Below are positions 7,218 through 15,839 of a stretch of DNA of 22,151 nucleotides, piece by piece. Numbering within the stretch: position 1 is the first letter of the stretch; every line of letters begins with the position of its first letter. This DNA is from Nitrospirota bacterium (GTDB lineage Bacteria > Nitrospirota_A > Leptospirillia > Leptospirillales > Leptospirillaceae), in assembly GCA_023480765.1 (NCBI GenBank), contig JAMCWZ010000037.1:373-22523 (forward strand), written 5' to 3'. The notes below the pieces were generated by a model. That model did no database searches. It was given only the letters and a program-made list of their open reading frames with translations, and was not told where the DNA came from. The position numbers and the translations under genes are program-made.

Positions 7218-8552
7218 ATGAAGTCTCTCTTTGAGCCTGCGTCTCAAAAGCCGCTTTCTTCTCTTCTTTTTCCAGACCGTCCGGAAGAATTTCTCGGACA
7301 ACCCCATCTCATGGGGGAACGCGGGATTCTGCGACGGTTGATTGCCGTTCGATCTTTCCGTTCCATGGTCATTCATGGTCCTCCGGGATGCGGGAAATCC
7401 GCTTTCGTCCATTTGCTGCAGAAGGTGCTCCCGTTTCATTTTGAGGTTGTCCGGGCGGGTGAGTCTTCGGGGGGGGAGCTGAAGAAAGCAATCGACAGAG
7501 GCGTCTCCTATCGTCAGTCGGGTCAGGATTGTTTGCTGGTGATCGAAGAGATTGATCGTTTTACCAGGACCCAGCAGGATGTTCTGGTGCCGGCGCTCGA
7601 AAGAGGGGACCTTCTTCTTCTCGGCCTCTCCTTTGACAATCCCCTCAGGGCACTCCTTCCACCCCTCGCCTCCCGCCTGCTTCTGTTTTCCTTTCAGCCG
7701 CTTTCCCCGGAAGATCTTCTGACTCTTCTGGAAAGGGGCAGACAATTTCTGGAAAAACGGGACAGATCTCCCGTGAGCATTTCCCCGGAAGCCGCATCGG
7801 TATTGGTCCGGCGCTCCGGAGGGGACGGGAGAAAACTTTTGCTCCTTTTTGAAGCCCTGGTGATATCCCGAAAAGACCATGGAGAAAGGAGGGAAGTTCA
7901 AATCGGCTTGCCGGAAGTCCATGGAATGGAGGCTGGCTCCGGAGGGATTTTTTACGACAGGGAACAGCATTACGACCTGATATCGGCTTTCATCAAAAGC
8001 ATTCGCAATCATGATCCGGATTCTGCGATTCATTATCTCGCGCGTATGATCGAATCCGGGGAGGATCCCGTTTTTATATCGAGGCGACTGGTCATTCTGG
8101 CGTCAGAAGATGTCGGTCTCGCCAATCCCCATGCACTGACTGTTGCTGTTTCCTGTCTGGAGGCCGTGCGGTCGATCGGTATGCCGGAAGGACGCATTGT
8201 CCTGGCCGAAACGAGCCTGTATCTGGCATTGTCACCAAAAAGCAATTCTGCTTACAGGGCGATAGACAGGGCTATCCGAGAAGTCCGGGAGGGATTTTTG
8301 CCCCCTGTCCCGTTTTTTTTCCGAAACGTTTCTCCCTCCTCTGTCATCCAGTCGGGAGCCTTTCCCGACAAGAGGGACCCCTACCTCTATCCTCCGGAGA
8401 TGCCAAATGGGGTTTCTCCGCAGTCCGGGCTTCCCGAGGGTCATACCGTCTATTCTCCTCCGGAACGATTGGTGGGGGAAGAATCCGAAATGGTGAAAAG
8501 GCTGGAACGCTGGCGTCGTCAGAAGGGGAACCCGGAGGAAGATGAAAAATGA
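7218..8552 (+). CDS. rarA: Replication-associated recombination protein RarA (MgsA), AAA+ ATPase
   Basis: RarA is a clamp-loader-like AAA+ ATPase that acts at stalled replication forks and single-stranded gaps. From the ATG at 7218 it has 444 residues, as usual. Walker A is GPPGCGKS (54-61). The second motif is LLVIEEIDRFTRTQQD with E110-E111, so the usual Asp of the DE pair is Glu. The sensor region (DNPLRALLPPLASR) keeps the Asn and the Ser-Arg of the arginine finger. The C-terminal half is typical (YDLISAFIKSIRNHDPDSAIHYLARM, then SEDVGLANPHA and NSAYRAIDRA). A TTG at 7179 is in frame but would overlap the 6S RNA end and adds no conserved residues. No clear ribosome site precedes ATG 7218, so the exact start is uncertain. 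A 6S RNA lies directly upstream, and read-through from its promoter may help expression. Confidence 0.93.
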   Translation: MKSLFEPASQKPLSSLLFPDRPEEFLGQPHLMGERGILRRLIAVRSFRSMVIHGPPGCGKSAFVHLLQKVLPFHFEVVRAGESSGGELKKAIDRGVSYRQSGQDCLLVIEEIDRFTRTQQDVLVPALERGDLLLLGLSFDNPLRALLPPLASRLLLFSFQPLSPEDLLTLLERGRQFLEKRDRSPVSISPEAASVLVRRSGGDGRKLLLLFEALVISRKDHGERREVQIGLPEVHGMEAGSGGIFYDREQHYDLISAFIKSIRNHDPDSAIHYLARMIESGEDPVFISRRLVILASEDVGLANPHALTVAVSCLEAVRSIGMPEGRIVLAETSLYLALSPKSNSAYRAIDRAIREVREGFLPPVPFFFRNVSPSSVIQSGAFPDKRDPYLYPPEMPNGVSPQSGLPEGHTVYSPPERLVGEESEMVKRLERWRRQKGNPEEDEK

Positions 8553-8674
8553 AAAGTGTGTTCCGGTCGGACATCATGTTCTGAAATTTTGAAAACAACC
8601 CCGGAAAAGCCTTCCGTGATCCTTTTTCTCCGAAATTCCGGAGTCGCAAAAGGGTTCCTCCGGTGAAAGATCTT

Positions 8675-8683
8675 TGGTATGAT
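8675..8683 (+). promoter_or_regulatory. Candidate extended -10 promoter for rny operon
   Basis: TGG followed by TATGAT is an extended -10 element (TGnTATGAT). The -35 position 17 bases upstream (TTCCTC, 8655-8660) is poor, as is common for extended -10 promoters. Initiation would fall near 8690, giving a leader of about 74 bases before rny. It lies in the only sizeable gap (211 bases) between rarA and the rny operon. Confidence 0.45.
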
Positions 8684-8713
8684 GGACTGTATTTGCCAAT
8701 AGAAAAGAATGCG

Positions 8714-8734
8714 TCCCGTTTGGAGCGTACGGGA
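8714..8734 (+). promoter_or_regulatory. Leader hairpin upstream of rny
   Basis: TCCCGT (8714-8719) and ACGGGA (8729-8734) form a perfect six-pair stem with a nine-base loop. No T-run follows, so it is not an intrinsic terminator. It sits between the candidate promoter and the rny ribosome binding site. A role in stability or self-control of the rny message is inference only. Confidence 0.4.
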
Positions 8735-8763
8735 TCCCGGTATACAAAAGAAAGGTCGAGGAT

Positions 8764-10329
8764 ATGGTCACGGCCATTATGATTTTGGGGGCAGCCCTTC
8801 TTGGAGGGATTGCAGGCGTCTGGACAGGTTTTTTTTGGGCGAATGCCCGTTCGAGTGGACAAGTTCGGGAAAACCGGAAAACGGCGGCGGAAGTTCTGGA
8901 AGAAGCGGCCCGCATCAAGGAAGCCAGGATCAAGGAAGCGGAACTCGAAGCCCGGGAAGCGGCTTTTCGTATTCGTGTTTCGGCCGAAGAAGAAGTGGCC
9001 CGGAAAAAACAGGAGTCCTCCCGGCGCGACCAGGAAGTTTCAATCCGGGAAGCGGAATGCGCTCACGAAAAGCAGAAACTCGAGCAATCTCGGCAGGAAC
9101 TCTCCCGAAAAATGGAAGAGATCCGCTCCCGGGAAAAGCAGCTGGAGGCCCGTGAGAGTGAAATTGCACATTCCCTCTCCCTTCAGCATCAAAAAATGGA
9201 AGAGATCTCAGGGTTGTCCCTGGAGGAAGCCCGGGATCGCCTCCTGAAAGAGGCCGAAGAGCTGATTCGCTCGGATGCGGCCCGACTCGCCCAAAAAGTC
9301 GAGAGGGAATTCCGTGAGAACGCAGTCCGCAAGGCGCGGGAGGTCATGACCCTTGCAATCCAGAGATATGCGAACGACCATGTGGCGGAAACCAGCATAT
9401 CGGTTGTTCCCATCCAGTCGGAGGATGTCAAGGGAAGAATTATCGGAAGGGAAGGCCGAAACATCCGGGCCTTCCAGCAGGCGACTGGCGTGGATCTCAT
9501 CATTGACGACACGCCGGATGCGATTATCATCTCCGGATTTGATCCCCACCGGAGGGAAGTGGCCCGCCTTGCACTTGAAAAACTTCTTCAGGACGGTCGG
9601 GTGCATCCCGCCCGCATCGAAGAAGTTGTCGAAAAGATTCGCCGGGAATTGGATCAGACTTTACAGGAAGAGGCGGAGAAGGTTGCTTTTGACCTTGGAA
9701 TTTCCGATATCCACCCGGAAATCCTGAAGCTGGTCGGCCGGTTGAAATTCCGGACCAGCTATGGACAGAACAATTTGCTTCACGCACGGGAAGTCGCCTA
9801 CCTGTGTTCGATGATGGCATCGGAACTTGGCCTGAACCCGAAGCTTGCGAAAAGAGCCGGTTTCTTGCATGACATTGGAAAATCCCTGACGCACGAAGGG
9901 GAGGGGTCACACCCTCTTCTGGGAGCGGAAGCGGCAAAAAAATATGGCGAATCCCCGGAAGTGATCAACGCCATCCAGTCTCATCATGGAGACGTGGAGC
10001 CGATTTGTCTTGAGTCGATTCTGGTTGCGGCTTCCGATGCTATTTCTGCTGCCCGTCCAGGAGCGAGAAGAGAAAGCATGGACGCATATCTGAAAAGGCT
10101 TGAAAAACTGGAGGGAATTGCGAATTCATTCAAGGGTGTCGAAAAGTCCTACGCCATCCAGGCGGGCCGCGAAATCCGGATTATTGTCCGTCAGGATGAA
10201 GTCAGCGATGAAGACCTTGCAGTCGTTTCCCGGGAGATAGCAAAAAAAATCGAGGCCGAACTCAAATACCCCGGACAGATAAAGGTCACGGTTATCAGGG
10301 AGAACCGGATTGTTGAATACGCTCGCTGA
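8764..10329 (+). CDS. rny: Ribonuclease Y
   Basis: RNase Y is a membrane-bound endoribonuclease that starts mRNA decay. At 521 residues it has the family's length and order: one N-terminal membrane helix (about 4-25), a long charged coiled coil (about 30-190), a KH domain with GRIIGREGRNIR, an HD domain with the catalytic H369-D370 in HDIGKS and a following SHHGD, and a C-terminal tail ending IRENRIVEYAR. The ATG at 8764 has GGTCGAGGAT close upstream. It heads a long plus-strand operon, and its stop lies inside the next gene (ymdB-like), a conserved rny-ymdB order. With RNase J on the other arm, both main ribonucleases of the Bacillus-type decay machinery are encoded within 7 kb of each other. 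Confidence 0.97.
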   Translation: MVTAIMILGAALLGGIAGVWTGFFWANARSSGQVRENRKTAAEVLEEAARIKEARIKEAELEAREAAFRIRVSAEEEVARKKQESSRRDQEVSIREAECAHEKQKLEQSRQELSRKMEEIRSREKQLEARESEIAHSLSLQHQKMEEISGLSLEEARDRLLKEAEELIRSDAARLAQKVEREFRENAVRKAREVMTLAIQRYANDHVAETSISVVPIQSEDVKGRIIGREGRNIRAFQQATGVDLIIDDTPDAIIISGFDPHRREVARLALEKLLQDGRVHPARIEEVVEKIRRELDQTLQEEAEKVAFDLGISDIHPEILKLVGRLKFRTSYGQNNLLHAREVAYLCSMMASELGLNPKLAKRAGFLHDIGKSLTHEGEGSHPLLGAEAAKKYGESPEVINAIQSHHGDVEPICLESILVAASDAISAARPGARRESMDAYLKRLEKLEGIANSFKGVEKSYAIQAGREIRIIVRQDEVSDEDLAVVSREIAKKIEAELKYPGQIKVTVIRENRIVEYAR

Positions 10330-11164
10330 GGAGCGTGAAACGTCCTCCCGTACCCTCCGTCTTCTTTGTGTCGGGGACGTGTTCGGAAGACCCGGGAGAA
10401 GTGCCCTTGCAAAAGGGATCGCGCGGCTAAGTGACCAGGCCCCTCTCGATGCCATTATCGTCAACGGAGAAAATCTGGCGGGGGGAAAAGGTCTGAACCA
10501 GAAAACCGCGAACGAGTGTTTTCAGATGGGAGTCACGTCCATCACCACCGGAAACCATCTGTTTGACCAAAAGGATGTTCTCGACCTTCTCGTGAAAGAG
10601 AACCGTGTTCTCCGCCCCTTGAATTATTCGGCAGAATGTCCCGGAACGGGGGCCTCCATCTATGTCCTGCCCGGAGGACAGACTCTGGGTGTGATGAATT
10701 TGATCGGACGTGTTTTCATGTCTCCGTCTGATTGTCCTTTTCATGCAGCTGACAGAATCCTGGAATTTTGGGACCGGTCGGATATCCGACCGGATATCAC
10801 GGTTGTCGACTTTCATGGAGAGGCCAGCGGGGAAAAGCGCGCCATGGGTTTTCATCTGGATGGCCGGGTCCACGTTCTCTACGGGACGCATACCCATGTT
10901 CAGACAAATGATCTGGAGACTCTTCCTGCAGGAACTCTGTATCTGACAGACGTCGGTCTCACCGGCCCCCGGTGGTCGGTTATCGGAGTGGCACCGGAAG
11001 CCGCGTTGAAAAAATATCGGACACATGTTCCTGCCCCTTTTGAGGTTGCATCCGGTGAATTGCTGTTTTGTGCGCTTCTGGTTGAGTTTCGTCAATCGAA
11101 GGCCGGTTGGTCTGTCACCGGATCGCGGCTGATTCGGGAAGGGGGCGGGACGGATGAGGCCTAA
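10310..11164 (+). CDS. ymdB: YmdB-type metallophosphoesterase (2',3'-cyclic nucleotide phosphodiesterase family)
   Basis: The 284-residue protein matches the family by CVGDVFGRPGR (metal-binding D23), NGENLAGGKGLN, TTGNHLFDQ, DFHGEASGEK and GTHTHVQT with its metal-binding histidines. Bacillus YmdB is a dinuclear-metal phosphodiesterase acting on cyclic nucleotides and affecting RNase Y-linked gene expression. The exact substrate here is unknown. No ATG or GTG lies before the first conserved block. The best start is TTG at 10310 (a second TTG follows directly) with AGGGAG seven bases upstream, inside rny, giving a 20-base overlap and probable coupling. The rny-ymdB order matches other bacteria. 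The protein is slightly longer than typical (about 260-265), mostly at its N-terminus. Confidence 0.92.
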   Translation: MLNTLAEERETSSRTLRLLCVGDVFGRPGRSALAKGIARLSDQAPLDAIIVNGENLAGGKGLNQKTANECFQMGVTSITTGNHLFDQKDVLDLLVKENRVLRPLNYSAECPGTGASIYVLPGGQTLGVMNLIGRVFMSPSDCPFHAADRILEFWDRSDIRPDITVVDFHGEASGEKRAMGFHLDGRVHVLYGTHTHVQTNDLETLPAGTLYLTDVGLTGPRWSVIGVAPEAALKKYRTHVPAPFEVASGELLFCALLVEFRQSKAGWSVTGSRLIREGGGTDEA

Positions 11165-11167
11165 AAG

Positions 11168-12679
11168 ATGAAAGTGGCAGGAACCCCGGACTTCCAGAAT
11201 GACATCCGGACTGTCTTTACGGTCTCTGAGCTGACGGAAGGGATCGGTCTTGCCATCGAGGGAGCTTTCCCGGGATTCCTTCATGTGGAAGGGGAGGTTT
11301 CAAACCTGAAAGAATCGTCCTCCGGACATGCTTATTTTACCCTGAAGGACTCTTCCTCCCAGATTCGGGGAGTTTTTTTCCGGGGACAGCGCAGAAATGA
11401 AAGGTTCCTCCCCAGAGACGGTGACCAGGTTCTGGCCACAGGCCGACTGACCTTATACCGTCCGCGCGGAGAATATCAGATTGTCGTCCATACGATGGAG
11501 CCTGCCGGGATCGGAAAGTTTTTTCTCGAATTCCGTCGTGTGCAGCACACGCTGCAGGAGGAAGGCCTTCTGCGACCTGACCGGAAGCGACCTCTTCCGG
11601 CCTACCCTTTCAAGATCGCCCTCGTGACTTCTCTTAAAGGGGCTGTCGTCTGGGACTTTCTTCGAATTGCAGGGTCAAGGAACCCCGCTGTTTCGATCGT
11701 GATTCTTCCCGTTCGTGTCCAGGGGGACGGGGCGGTGGAAGATATTGTCGAGGCGTTTACCCGGAGTATTCCCCGGATTGACGCTCTGGATGCCGTCGTC
11801 ATTGCCCGGGGTGGAGGAAGCATCGAGGACCTTTGGCCGTTCAACAGTGAACGGCTGGCCCGGACGATTCTGTCCTGCCCGGTGCCGGTGGTTTCTGCTG
11901 TCGGTCATGAAACCAATGTCACCATTGCGGACCTCGTATCCGACCTCCGTGTGGCGACTCCGTCTGAAGCAGCGGAAAAGCTGGTCCCTCACTCCGGAGA
12001 GCTTCAGAGGAGAGTCAAAGGAGCTTTTGACCGTCTGACACATGTTCTCCTGAACGAGTTAAGGAAGGAAAACCTTCGCTATTTTCGAGCGAGGGATCGG
12101 CTGTTTCTCTGGCCGCATCAGATTGTGTCCTTCCATCAGCGCCGAGAGAGAAGTGAAGGCCGTCTGATCTCGATTGTGGAAAGAAAAAATCATTCCTTTT
12201 CTATGGAAAGGCAAGAGATTCATCAGCGTCTGGAGCAATCTGTTTTTCATCTTCTGAGACAAAAGAGGGCTTTTCTGGAAAAGACGGCCTCCAGAATCAA
12301 GACCCCCTATGCTCTATACGTTCTCAAGAGAGAAAAACAGGAATCACTGAAGGGACGCTTGCAGACAAGCATGGCGAGAGTTCTCTCTTTTTCCTCCCTC
12401 CGCCAGGGAGGGGGGCAGGATAGGTTGGTCAAGTCCATGAGAAACCGGCTGGAGGAATTCCGGTCGATGCACCGGACGCTTACCGAACGTCTCCAGGCGG
12501 CGACCCCTTTTTCGGCTCTTGAAAAAGGTTTTGCGATTCTTTTTCATGCGCGTGATCGGACGCTGGTTTCTCCAGCCCGTTTACCGCATTCCGGAGAAAT
12601 TCTTCTGGCCCGAATTCCTGGTTTCGAAATTGGACTGGAAGTTCGATCGGTCGAGACCTGGACAGGTGACGGGAGGTAA
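11168..12679 (+). CDS. xseA: Exodeoxyribonuclease VII large subunit
   Basis: XseA is the catalytic subunit of exonuclease VII, which degrades single-stranded DNA from both ends in repair. The 503-residue product has an N-terminal OB-fold (FTVSELTEGIGLAIEGAFPGFLHVEGEVSNLK, seen in part), then SSGHAYFTLKD and FRGQRRNERFLPRDGDQVLATG. The catalytic core follows with ALVTSLKGAVVWDFLRI, VIARGGGSIEDLWPFN and SAVGHETNVTIAD, and then the long helical XseB-binding arm (about 290-430). The ATG lies three bases after the ymdB-like stop. The length is a little above the E. coli protein (456). The small subunit gene follows after two bases, so the complex is made from one message. Confidence 0.97.
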   Translation: MKVAGTPDFQNDIRTVFTVSELTEGIGLAIEGAFPGFLHVEGEVSNLKESSSGHAYFTLKDSSSQIRGVFFRGQRRNERFLPRDGDQVLATGRLTLYRPRGEYQIVVHTMEPAGIGKFFLEFRRVQHTLQEEGLLRPDRKRPLPAYPFKIALVTSLKGAVVWDFLRIAGSRNPAVSIVILPVRVQGDGAVEDIVEAFTRSIPRIDALDAVVIARGGGSIEDLWPFNSERLARTILSCPVPVVSAVGHETNVTIADLVSDLRVATPSEAAEKLVPHSGELQRRVKGAFDRLTHVLLNELRKENLRYFRARDRLFLWPHQIVSFHQRRERSEGRLISIVERKNHSFSMERQEIHQRLEQSVFHLLRQKRAFLEKTASRIKTPYALYVLKREKQESLKGRLQTSMARVLSFSSLRQGGGQDRLVKSMRNRLEEFRSMHRTLTERLQAATPFSALEKGFAILFHARDRTLVSPARLPHSGEILLARIPGFEIGLEVRSVETWTGDGR

Positions 12680-12681
12680 TC

Positions 12682-12975
12682 TTGGCGAAAGCGAAATCGG
12701 AGTCCCGGGAGCAGGTTCTGTCTCCAAAAAGCTTCGAAGAAAAAATGGATCGTCTTGAAGAGATTGTCCGTGTTCTTGAAGGGCAGGATCGTCCTCTGGA
12801 AGAATCCATGGCTCTTTTTGAGGAAGGGATGAAATTGTCCAACGAGTGCAGGGATATCCTCGAAAAGACCGAAAAGAAAATTACCGTTCTGCTGAGCCGT
12901 GAAGAAGGCGAAGTTCCCTTCTCCGAGGAGGAGAAAACGGAAGAAAGGGGTCAGGAGCCTTCGCAGGACGGCTGA
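12682..12975 (+). CDS. xseB: Exodeoxyribonuclease VII small subunit
   Basis: The 97-residue product is the small helical partner that coats the XseA arm. The family core is plain: KSFEEKMDRLEEIVRVLEGQD followed by PLEESMALFEEGMKLSNECRDILEKTEKKI. It starts with TTG at 12682 with GGGAGG five to six bases upstream, across the xseA stop; there is no ATG in frame before the core. It is about 15 residues longer than usual because of an acidic, Glu-rich C-terminal tail with no known function. Confidence 0.95.
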   Translation: MAKAKSESREQVLSPKSFEEKMDRLEEIVRVLEGQDRPLEESMALFEEGMKLSNECRDILEKTEKKITVLLSREEGEVPFSEEEKTEERGQEPSQDG

Positions 12976-13016
12976 TTTTTGTGAAAGACATAACCAAAAC
13001 AAGACAAGGAGATTTT

Positions 13017-13928
13017 GTGGCAGATTCACAACCCGTGGCGATTGAAGCCTATCTGAACCGGTGTAAAAATGCGGTGGAACAGTTTCTGGACTCTCTGTTT
13101 GTGAAGGAGCAGAGGACAGACTACGGGACTCTTGCCGAATCCATGCGGTATAGTTTGCTGGCAGGAGGAAAAAGAATTCGTCCTGTTCTGGCCATGGCGG
13201 CCATCGAAGCGCTTGGAAAAGATCCCATTCCTTATATTCCCTTATTGGCCCCGCTGGAATTGATTCACACCTATTCCCTGATCCATGATGATCTCCCGTC
13301 GATGGACAACGATTCTCTCCGGCGAGGAAAGCCTACCAATCATGTTATTTATGGTGATGCAACGGCTATTCTGGCCGGAGATGCCTTACTGACGCATGCC
13401 TTTACCCTGTTGTCTGACCCCGATTATGATAAGCTCGTCTCCTTTGAGATCCGCCTGAAAATCATTCAGGAGCTCTCCGTGGGTGCCGGGGTTAACGGTA
13501 TGGTTGGCGGTCAGCAGATGGATATTGCTTCAGAAGGAAAGGCACTCAATCTGTCTTCTCTGGAATTTCTGCATCAGCACAAGACAGGTGCCCTGATCCG
13601 GGCTTCGTTGCGTATTGGCGCATTGCTCGGAAAAGCTTCTTCTCCCGACTTTGAACACCTGGACCGTTACGGACAAGCTGTTGGCATCGCTTTCCAGATT
13701 GCCGACGATCTGCTTGATGTGGAAGGAGACGCCGCACTTCTCGGTAAAGCGGCCCAAAAGGACCAGGACCGGCACAAGAATACTTACCCGGGGTTGATGG
13801 GAGTGGAAAAAGCACGCAACATGGCCCGTCATAAACTGAACGAAGCGCTGGATGCCATCAGCTCGTTTGGCGAAAAGGCAAAGCACCTGCGCGAGCTGGC
13901 GAGCTATATCATAGAAAGAAGGAATTGA
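13017..13928 (+). CDS. ispA: Farnesyl/geranylgeranyl diphosphate synthase (polyprenyl synthetase)
   Basis: A short-chain trans-prenyltransferase condenses isopentenyl diphosphate with allylic diphosphates, making precursors for undecaprenyl carrier, quinone side chains and hopanoids. The first Asp-rich motif is HDDLPSMDND (D91, D92 from the chosen start) and the second is IADDLLDVEGD (D230, D231). Also visible are GGKRIRP near the N-terminus, HKTGALI and a C-terminal YIIERRN. I prefer GTG at 13017, which has AAGGAG five bases before it and gives 303 residues. An in-frame GTG at 12981 would add 12 unconserved residues and has no such site. FPP and GGPP synthases cannot be separated safely by eye. 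It sits directly before dxs and overlaps it by one base, so pathway start and prenyl elongation are co-transcribed. Confidence 0.93.
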   Translation: MADSQPVAIEAYLNRCKNAVEQFLDSLFVKEQRTDYGTLAESMRYSLLAGGKRIRPVLAMAAIEALGKDPIPYIPLLAPLELIHTYSLIHDDLPSMDNDSLRRGKPTNHVIYGDATAILAGDALLTHAFTLLSDPDYDKLVSFEIRLKIIQELSVGAGVNGMVGGQQMDIASEGKALNLSSLEFLHQHKTGALIRASLRIGALLGKASSPDFEHLDRYGQAVGIAFQIADDLLDVEGDAALLGKAAQKDQDRHKNTYPGLMGVEKARNMARHKLNEALDAISSFGEKAKHLRELASYIIERRN

Positions 13929-15820
13929 TGGGAGAAATATTGGGGCGCATATCGGGTCCCGCCGATTTAAAGCGCCTTTCGGAAAAAGAGTTACTCCAGC
14001 TGGCGGGAGAAATTCGGGAGGAGATGATTCGTGTGATCTCCGAAATCGGCGGACACTTTGGGGGCGGATTGGGAGTTGTCGAGTTGACGATTGCTCTCCA
14101 TCGCCATCTGGATACTTCCCGTGACCGCATCGTCTGGGATGTTGGTCATCAGGCCTATCCTCACAAGATGCTGACTGGCCGGCTGGAAAATCTCAAGACG
14201 ATTCGTCAATGGAAAGGACTGGCCGGTTTTCCGAAACCGGAAGAAAGCGTGCACGACGCGTTTTCGGCAGGGCATGCGGGGACATCCATTTCGGCTGCCC
14301 TCGGAATGGTGGAGGCACGGGATCTGAAAGGGGAGAAATATCATGTGGTCGCTGTTGTCGGTGACGGGTCCCTGACTGCCGGAATGGCGATGGAAGCGCT
14401 GAACCAGGCGGGTGCGCGAAAAAAGAATCTTCTCGTCATTCTGAACGACAATGAAATGTCCATCTCAGAAAATGTTGGCGCATTGTCGGATTATCTTGCC
14501 CGCATTACATCCGATCCGCGTTGGGAGGGGCTCCGTCGCCGGACGGAAGGTCTCATGAGGGAGATCCCAATGATCGGAGAGCCGATGGTAAGAATGGCTC
14601 AGGTGGCACATGAATCCATGGTCGGAATGTTTTCAAGGCCAGGACTCTGGTTCGAGGAAATGGGATTCCGTTATGTCGGCCCTATCGATGGACATGATCT
14701 GCCGCTTCTCCTCCAGACGATCGGGAATCTCAAGGAACAGCCCGGTCCGATTTTGCTGCATGTTCTGACAGTGAAGGGGAAAGGGTATCCGCCAGCAGAG
14801 AAAAATCCCATTACTTTTCATGGTGTCACCCCGTTTGACATTGCAACCGGTGAGATCAAGAAAAAACCCGCGGGGGCGCCTGCTTATACAAAAATTTTCA
14901 GCCAGACAATGATCGAGCTCGGCCATCGGTTTCCTGAGCTTTTTGCAATTACCGCGGCGATGCCCGAAGGAACCGGTCTTGTGGACTTCCGGAAAACGTT
15001 TCCGGAACGGTTTGTTGATGTGGGAATTGCCGAACAACATGCGGTCACCCTTGCAGGGGGGATGGCAGCACAGGGTATTACGCCTGTTGTCGCAATCTAT
15101 TCGACCTTTCTTCAGCGGGCCTACGATCAGCTGGTGCACGACATTTGCCTTCAGAACCTCCATGTTGTTTTTGCTCTGGACCGGGGGGGACTTGTTGGTG
15201 AAGATGGCCCGACCCATCATGGCGTTTTCGACATTGCCTACCTTCGGCACATTCCAAATATGGTCGTCATGGCTCCAAAGGATGAGAACGAACTTCGGCA
15301 CATGCTCTATACCGCCGTCCTGCATGACGGTCCCATTGCTGTCCGTTATCCCCGGGGAGAGGGCCAGGGCGTTCCTCTCGACAAGGAGTTCCGGAGCATT
15401 CCGATCGGGACAGCCGAAACGCTTCGGGAGGGTCAGGATGTCTGTCTTCTGGCATATGGCTCGATGGTTCCGGTTGCTATGGATGCCGCAGAGCTTCTTC
15501 GGGCGGAAGGGATCGATGCCGGGGTGGTCAACATGCGCTTTGTCAAGCCGCTGGACACATCCCTGTTGGCGTCGGTTGCGAAGAAGTATTCGCATATTGT
15601 GACGATGGAAGAGGGCGTTCTGAAAGGTGGATTCGGTTCGGCCATTCTTGAATGGCTGGCGATGTCGGACAACCTTGGAAAAGTCAATGTCCGGATGATC
15701 GGAATTCCGGACCAGTATGTGGATCACGGTGCGCCGAAGATCCTGCGGGCCTCTCTTGGCCTGACGGCTCCGGATGTTGTGAAGTCCCTGAAGGAATGGC
15801 TTCAGACCTCTTCCGTTTGA
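13928..15820 (+). CDS. dxs: 1-deoxy-D-xylulose-5-phosphate synthase
   Basis: Dxs joins pyruvate and glyceraldehyde 3-phosphate with thiamine diphosphate, the first step of the MEP isoprenoid pathway. The 630-residue protein has family length. Seen are the N-terminal ELTIALHR...DRIVWDVGHQAYPHK, the ThDP/metal motif GDGSLTAGMA (D146) with LNDNEMSIS, HVLTVKGKGYPPAE, the catalytic E369 in VGIAEQHAV, EDGPTHHG, RYPRGEG, and a transketolase C-terminal domain. I choose the ATG at 13928, whose A is the last base of the prenyl synthase stop (TGATG), with AAGGA five bases upstream; a TTG three bases earlier is a weaker choice. tlyA follows after 19 bases, a common arrangement. Confidence 0.98.
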   Translation: MGEILGRISGPADLKRLSEKELLQLAGEIREEMIRVISEIGGHFGGGLGVVELTIALHRHLDTSRDRIVWDVGHQAYPHKMLTGRLENLKTIRQWKGLAGFPKPEESVHDAFSAGHAGTSISAALGMVEARDLKGEKYHVVAVVGDGSLTAGMAMEALNQAGARKKNLLVILNDNEMSISENVGALSDYLARITSDPRWEGLRRRTEGLMREIPMIGEPMVRMAQVAHESMVGMFSRPGLWFEEMGFRYVGPIDGHDLPLLLQTIGNLKEQPGPILLHVLTVKGKGYPPAEKNPITFHGVTPFDIATGEIKKKPAGAPAYTKIFSQTMIELGHRFPELFAITAAMPEGTGLVDFRKTFPERFVDVGIAEQHAVTLAGGMAAQGITPVVAIYSTFLQRAYDQLVHDICLQNLHVVFALDRGGLVGEDGPTHHGVFDIAYLRHIPNMVVMAPKDENELRHMLYTAVLHDGPIAVRYPRGEGQGVPLDKEFRSIPIGTAETLREGQDVCLLAYGSMVPVAMDAAELLRAEGIDAGVVNMRFVKPLDTSLLASVAKKYSHIVTMEEGVLKGGFGSAILEWLAMSDNLGKVNVRMIGIPDQYVDHGAPKILRASLGLTAPDVVKSLKEWLQTSSV

Positions 15821-15839
15821 TCGTTTTGCCAGGTATGCC

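Noticed and set aside
7469..7476. Run of eight G in rarA and run of eight T in rny (8829-8836) as phase-variation sites
   Set aside because: Both genes are intact housekeeping genes with such runs arising from ordinary codons; nothing suggests switching.
8602..8627. Possible terminator after rarA (CGGAA/TTCCG stem, then TTTTT)
   Set aside because: The stem has only five pairs and the T-run begins six bases after it, too weak to list as a terminator.
12981..13016. GTG at 12981 as the start of the prenyl synthase
   Set aside because: It has no ribosome site, whereas the in-frame GTG at 13017 has AAGGAG at good spacing and leaves all conserved parts intact.
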